From Glandiceps talaboti (lineage: Eukaryota; Hemichordata; Enteropneusta; Spengelidae): DNA of 64,000 nucleotides. The notes below the pieces were generated by a model that ran no database searches, was not told the origin of the DNA, and worked only from the letters and a program-made list of their open reading frames with translations. The stretch lies in assembly GCF_964340395.1 (NCBI RefSeq), contig NC_135563.1, forward strand, positions 20,659,651 to 20,723,650, read 5' to 3'. This document shows, piece after piece, positions 63,607-64,000 of the stretch. Within the stretch, counting starts at the first letter, position 1. Every line of letters begins with the position of its first letter. The position numbers and the translations under genes were made by a program.

Positions 63607-64000
63607 GTAAGAGGAAAACTTGAAAGTGACAACAAAATAAAGTTAGACCAGTATATATGGCAGCAAAACTCTATCCCTTTATAGTATGAAGATTGCATTG
63701 CATGCAAGAACCAATGCTAAAATTACAGTATGGATCAGACTGGTTATTTTTTCTTATTTTTTACATATTTTTTCAGGCTCAGTGAAATGATACACATGTT
63801 CATGTATCATTTATGACCTAGTTATAAAGCCAATCAAAAACCTTCTCTTTTAAAACTCTCACTTTGACCAATCATATGAGATAACATTTGCATTTACCAT
63901 AGCAGGATTTTATGGATTTGTAAACACATACAGTAAAGTGGACCAAGTGATATCAGCATTACCTATCATATGTATGTGTTGATGCATTAAACCTAACCCA
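63607..64000. other. WDR91: WDR91 intron 5, partial
   Basis: AT-rich intron sequence up to the window edge. A TATTTTTTCAG at about 63766-63776 looks like an acceptor, but the frame that follows hits TGA after two codons. Confidence 0.7.

Noticed and set aside
63766-63800. Possible WDR91 exon 6 after TATTTTTTCAG
   Set aside because: In the required phase the frame reads Ala-Gln and then TGA, which does not fit the coiled coil of the family.

Overview
This is a metazoan nuclear window, AT-rich, with long introns, canonical GT-AG splice sites, decayed LINEs and very long microsatellites. The gene content (a MIEAP-domain protein, a Gal3ST-type sulfotransferase, WDR91) together with fossil CR1/L2-like LINEs suggests an invertebrate, probably marine (an invertebrate deuterostome or a lophotrochozoan). 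I cannot name the species from sequence alone.

Layout. Positions 1-15.2 kb hold no protein-coding gene I can support. They carry two LINE reverse-transcriptase fragments (about 560-1045 and 5470-5868), a LINE-like 3' tail, several foldback elements (1401-1483, 3300-3616, 7820-8051, 11240-11527), tandem duplications and a 21-bp minisatellite. From 34344 down to 15300 on the minus strand lies an eight-exon gene for an 851-residue protein. It has an unrecognised helical N-terminus, a basic RS/RE-rich linker, a short coiled coil and a C-terminal MIEAP (mitochondria-eating protein, SPATA18) domain. I joined the exons by splice sites and reading phase, and all eight agree. Between 34.4 and 49 kb there is a repeat-rich intergenic region. 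It holds a 400-bp element with 73-bp inverted repeats and a perfect 9-bp target duplication (45275-45674), a minus-strand LINE fragment (47041-47504) and a weak candidate for a secreted-peptide first exon (41222-41350).

A two-exon galactose-3-O-sulfotransferase-like gene runs on the plus strand (48993-49138, 50583-51663; 408 residues, type II membrane protein). A small 72-codon membrane protein gene lies at 58091-58309. The 5' part of WDR91 starts at 59422, just after a 330-bp GA tract, and runs off the right edge (five exons, 198 codons visible). Its fourth intron (62457-63523) has the sequence signature of a U12-type AT-AC intron.

The genes look functionally independent: a mitochondrial-quality-control-type protein, a Golgi sulfotransferase, an uncharacterised small membrane protein, and an endosomal Rab7/PI3P regulator. 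The most notable non-genic signals are the AT-AC intron, a minisatellite in the MIEAP gene whose unit contains a perfect CArg-type box (CCATATATGG), the 9-bp-TSD inverted-repeat element, and a 370-bp palindrome in the long first intron of the MIEAP gene with a half-copy 1.6 kb away.
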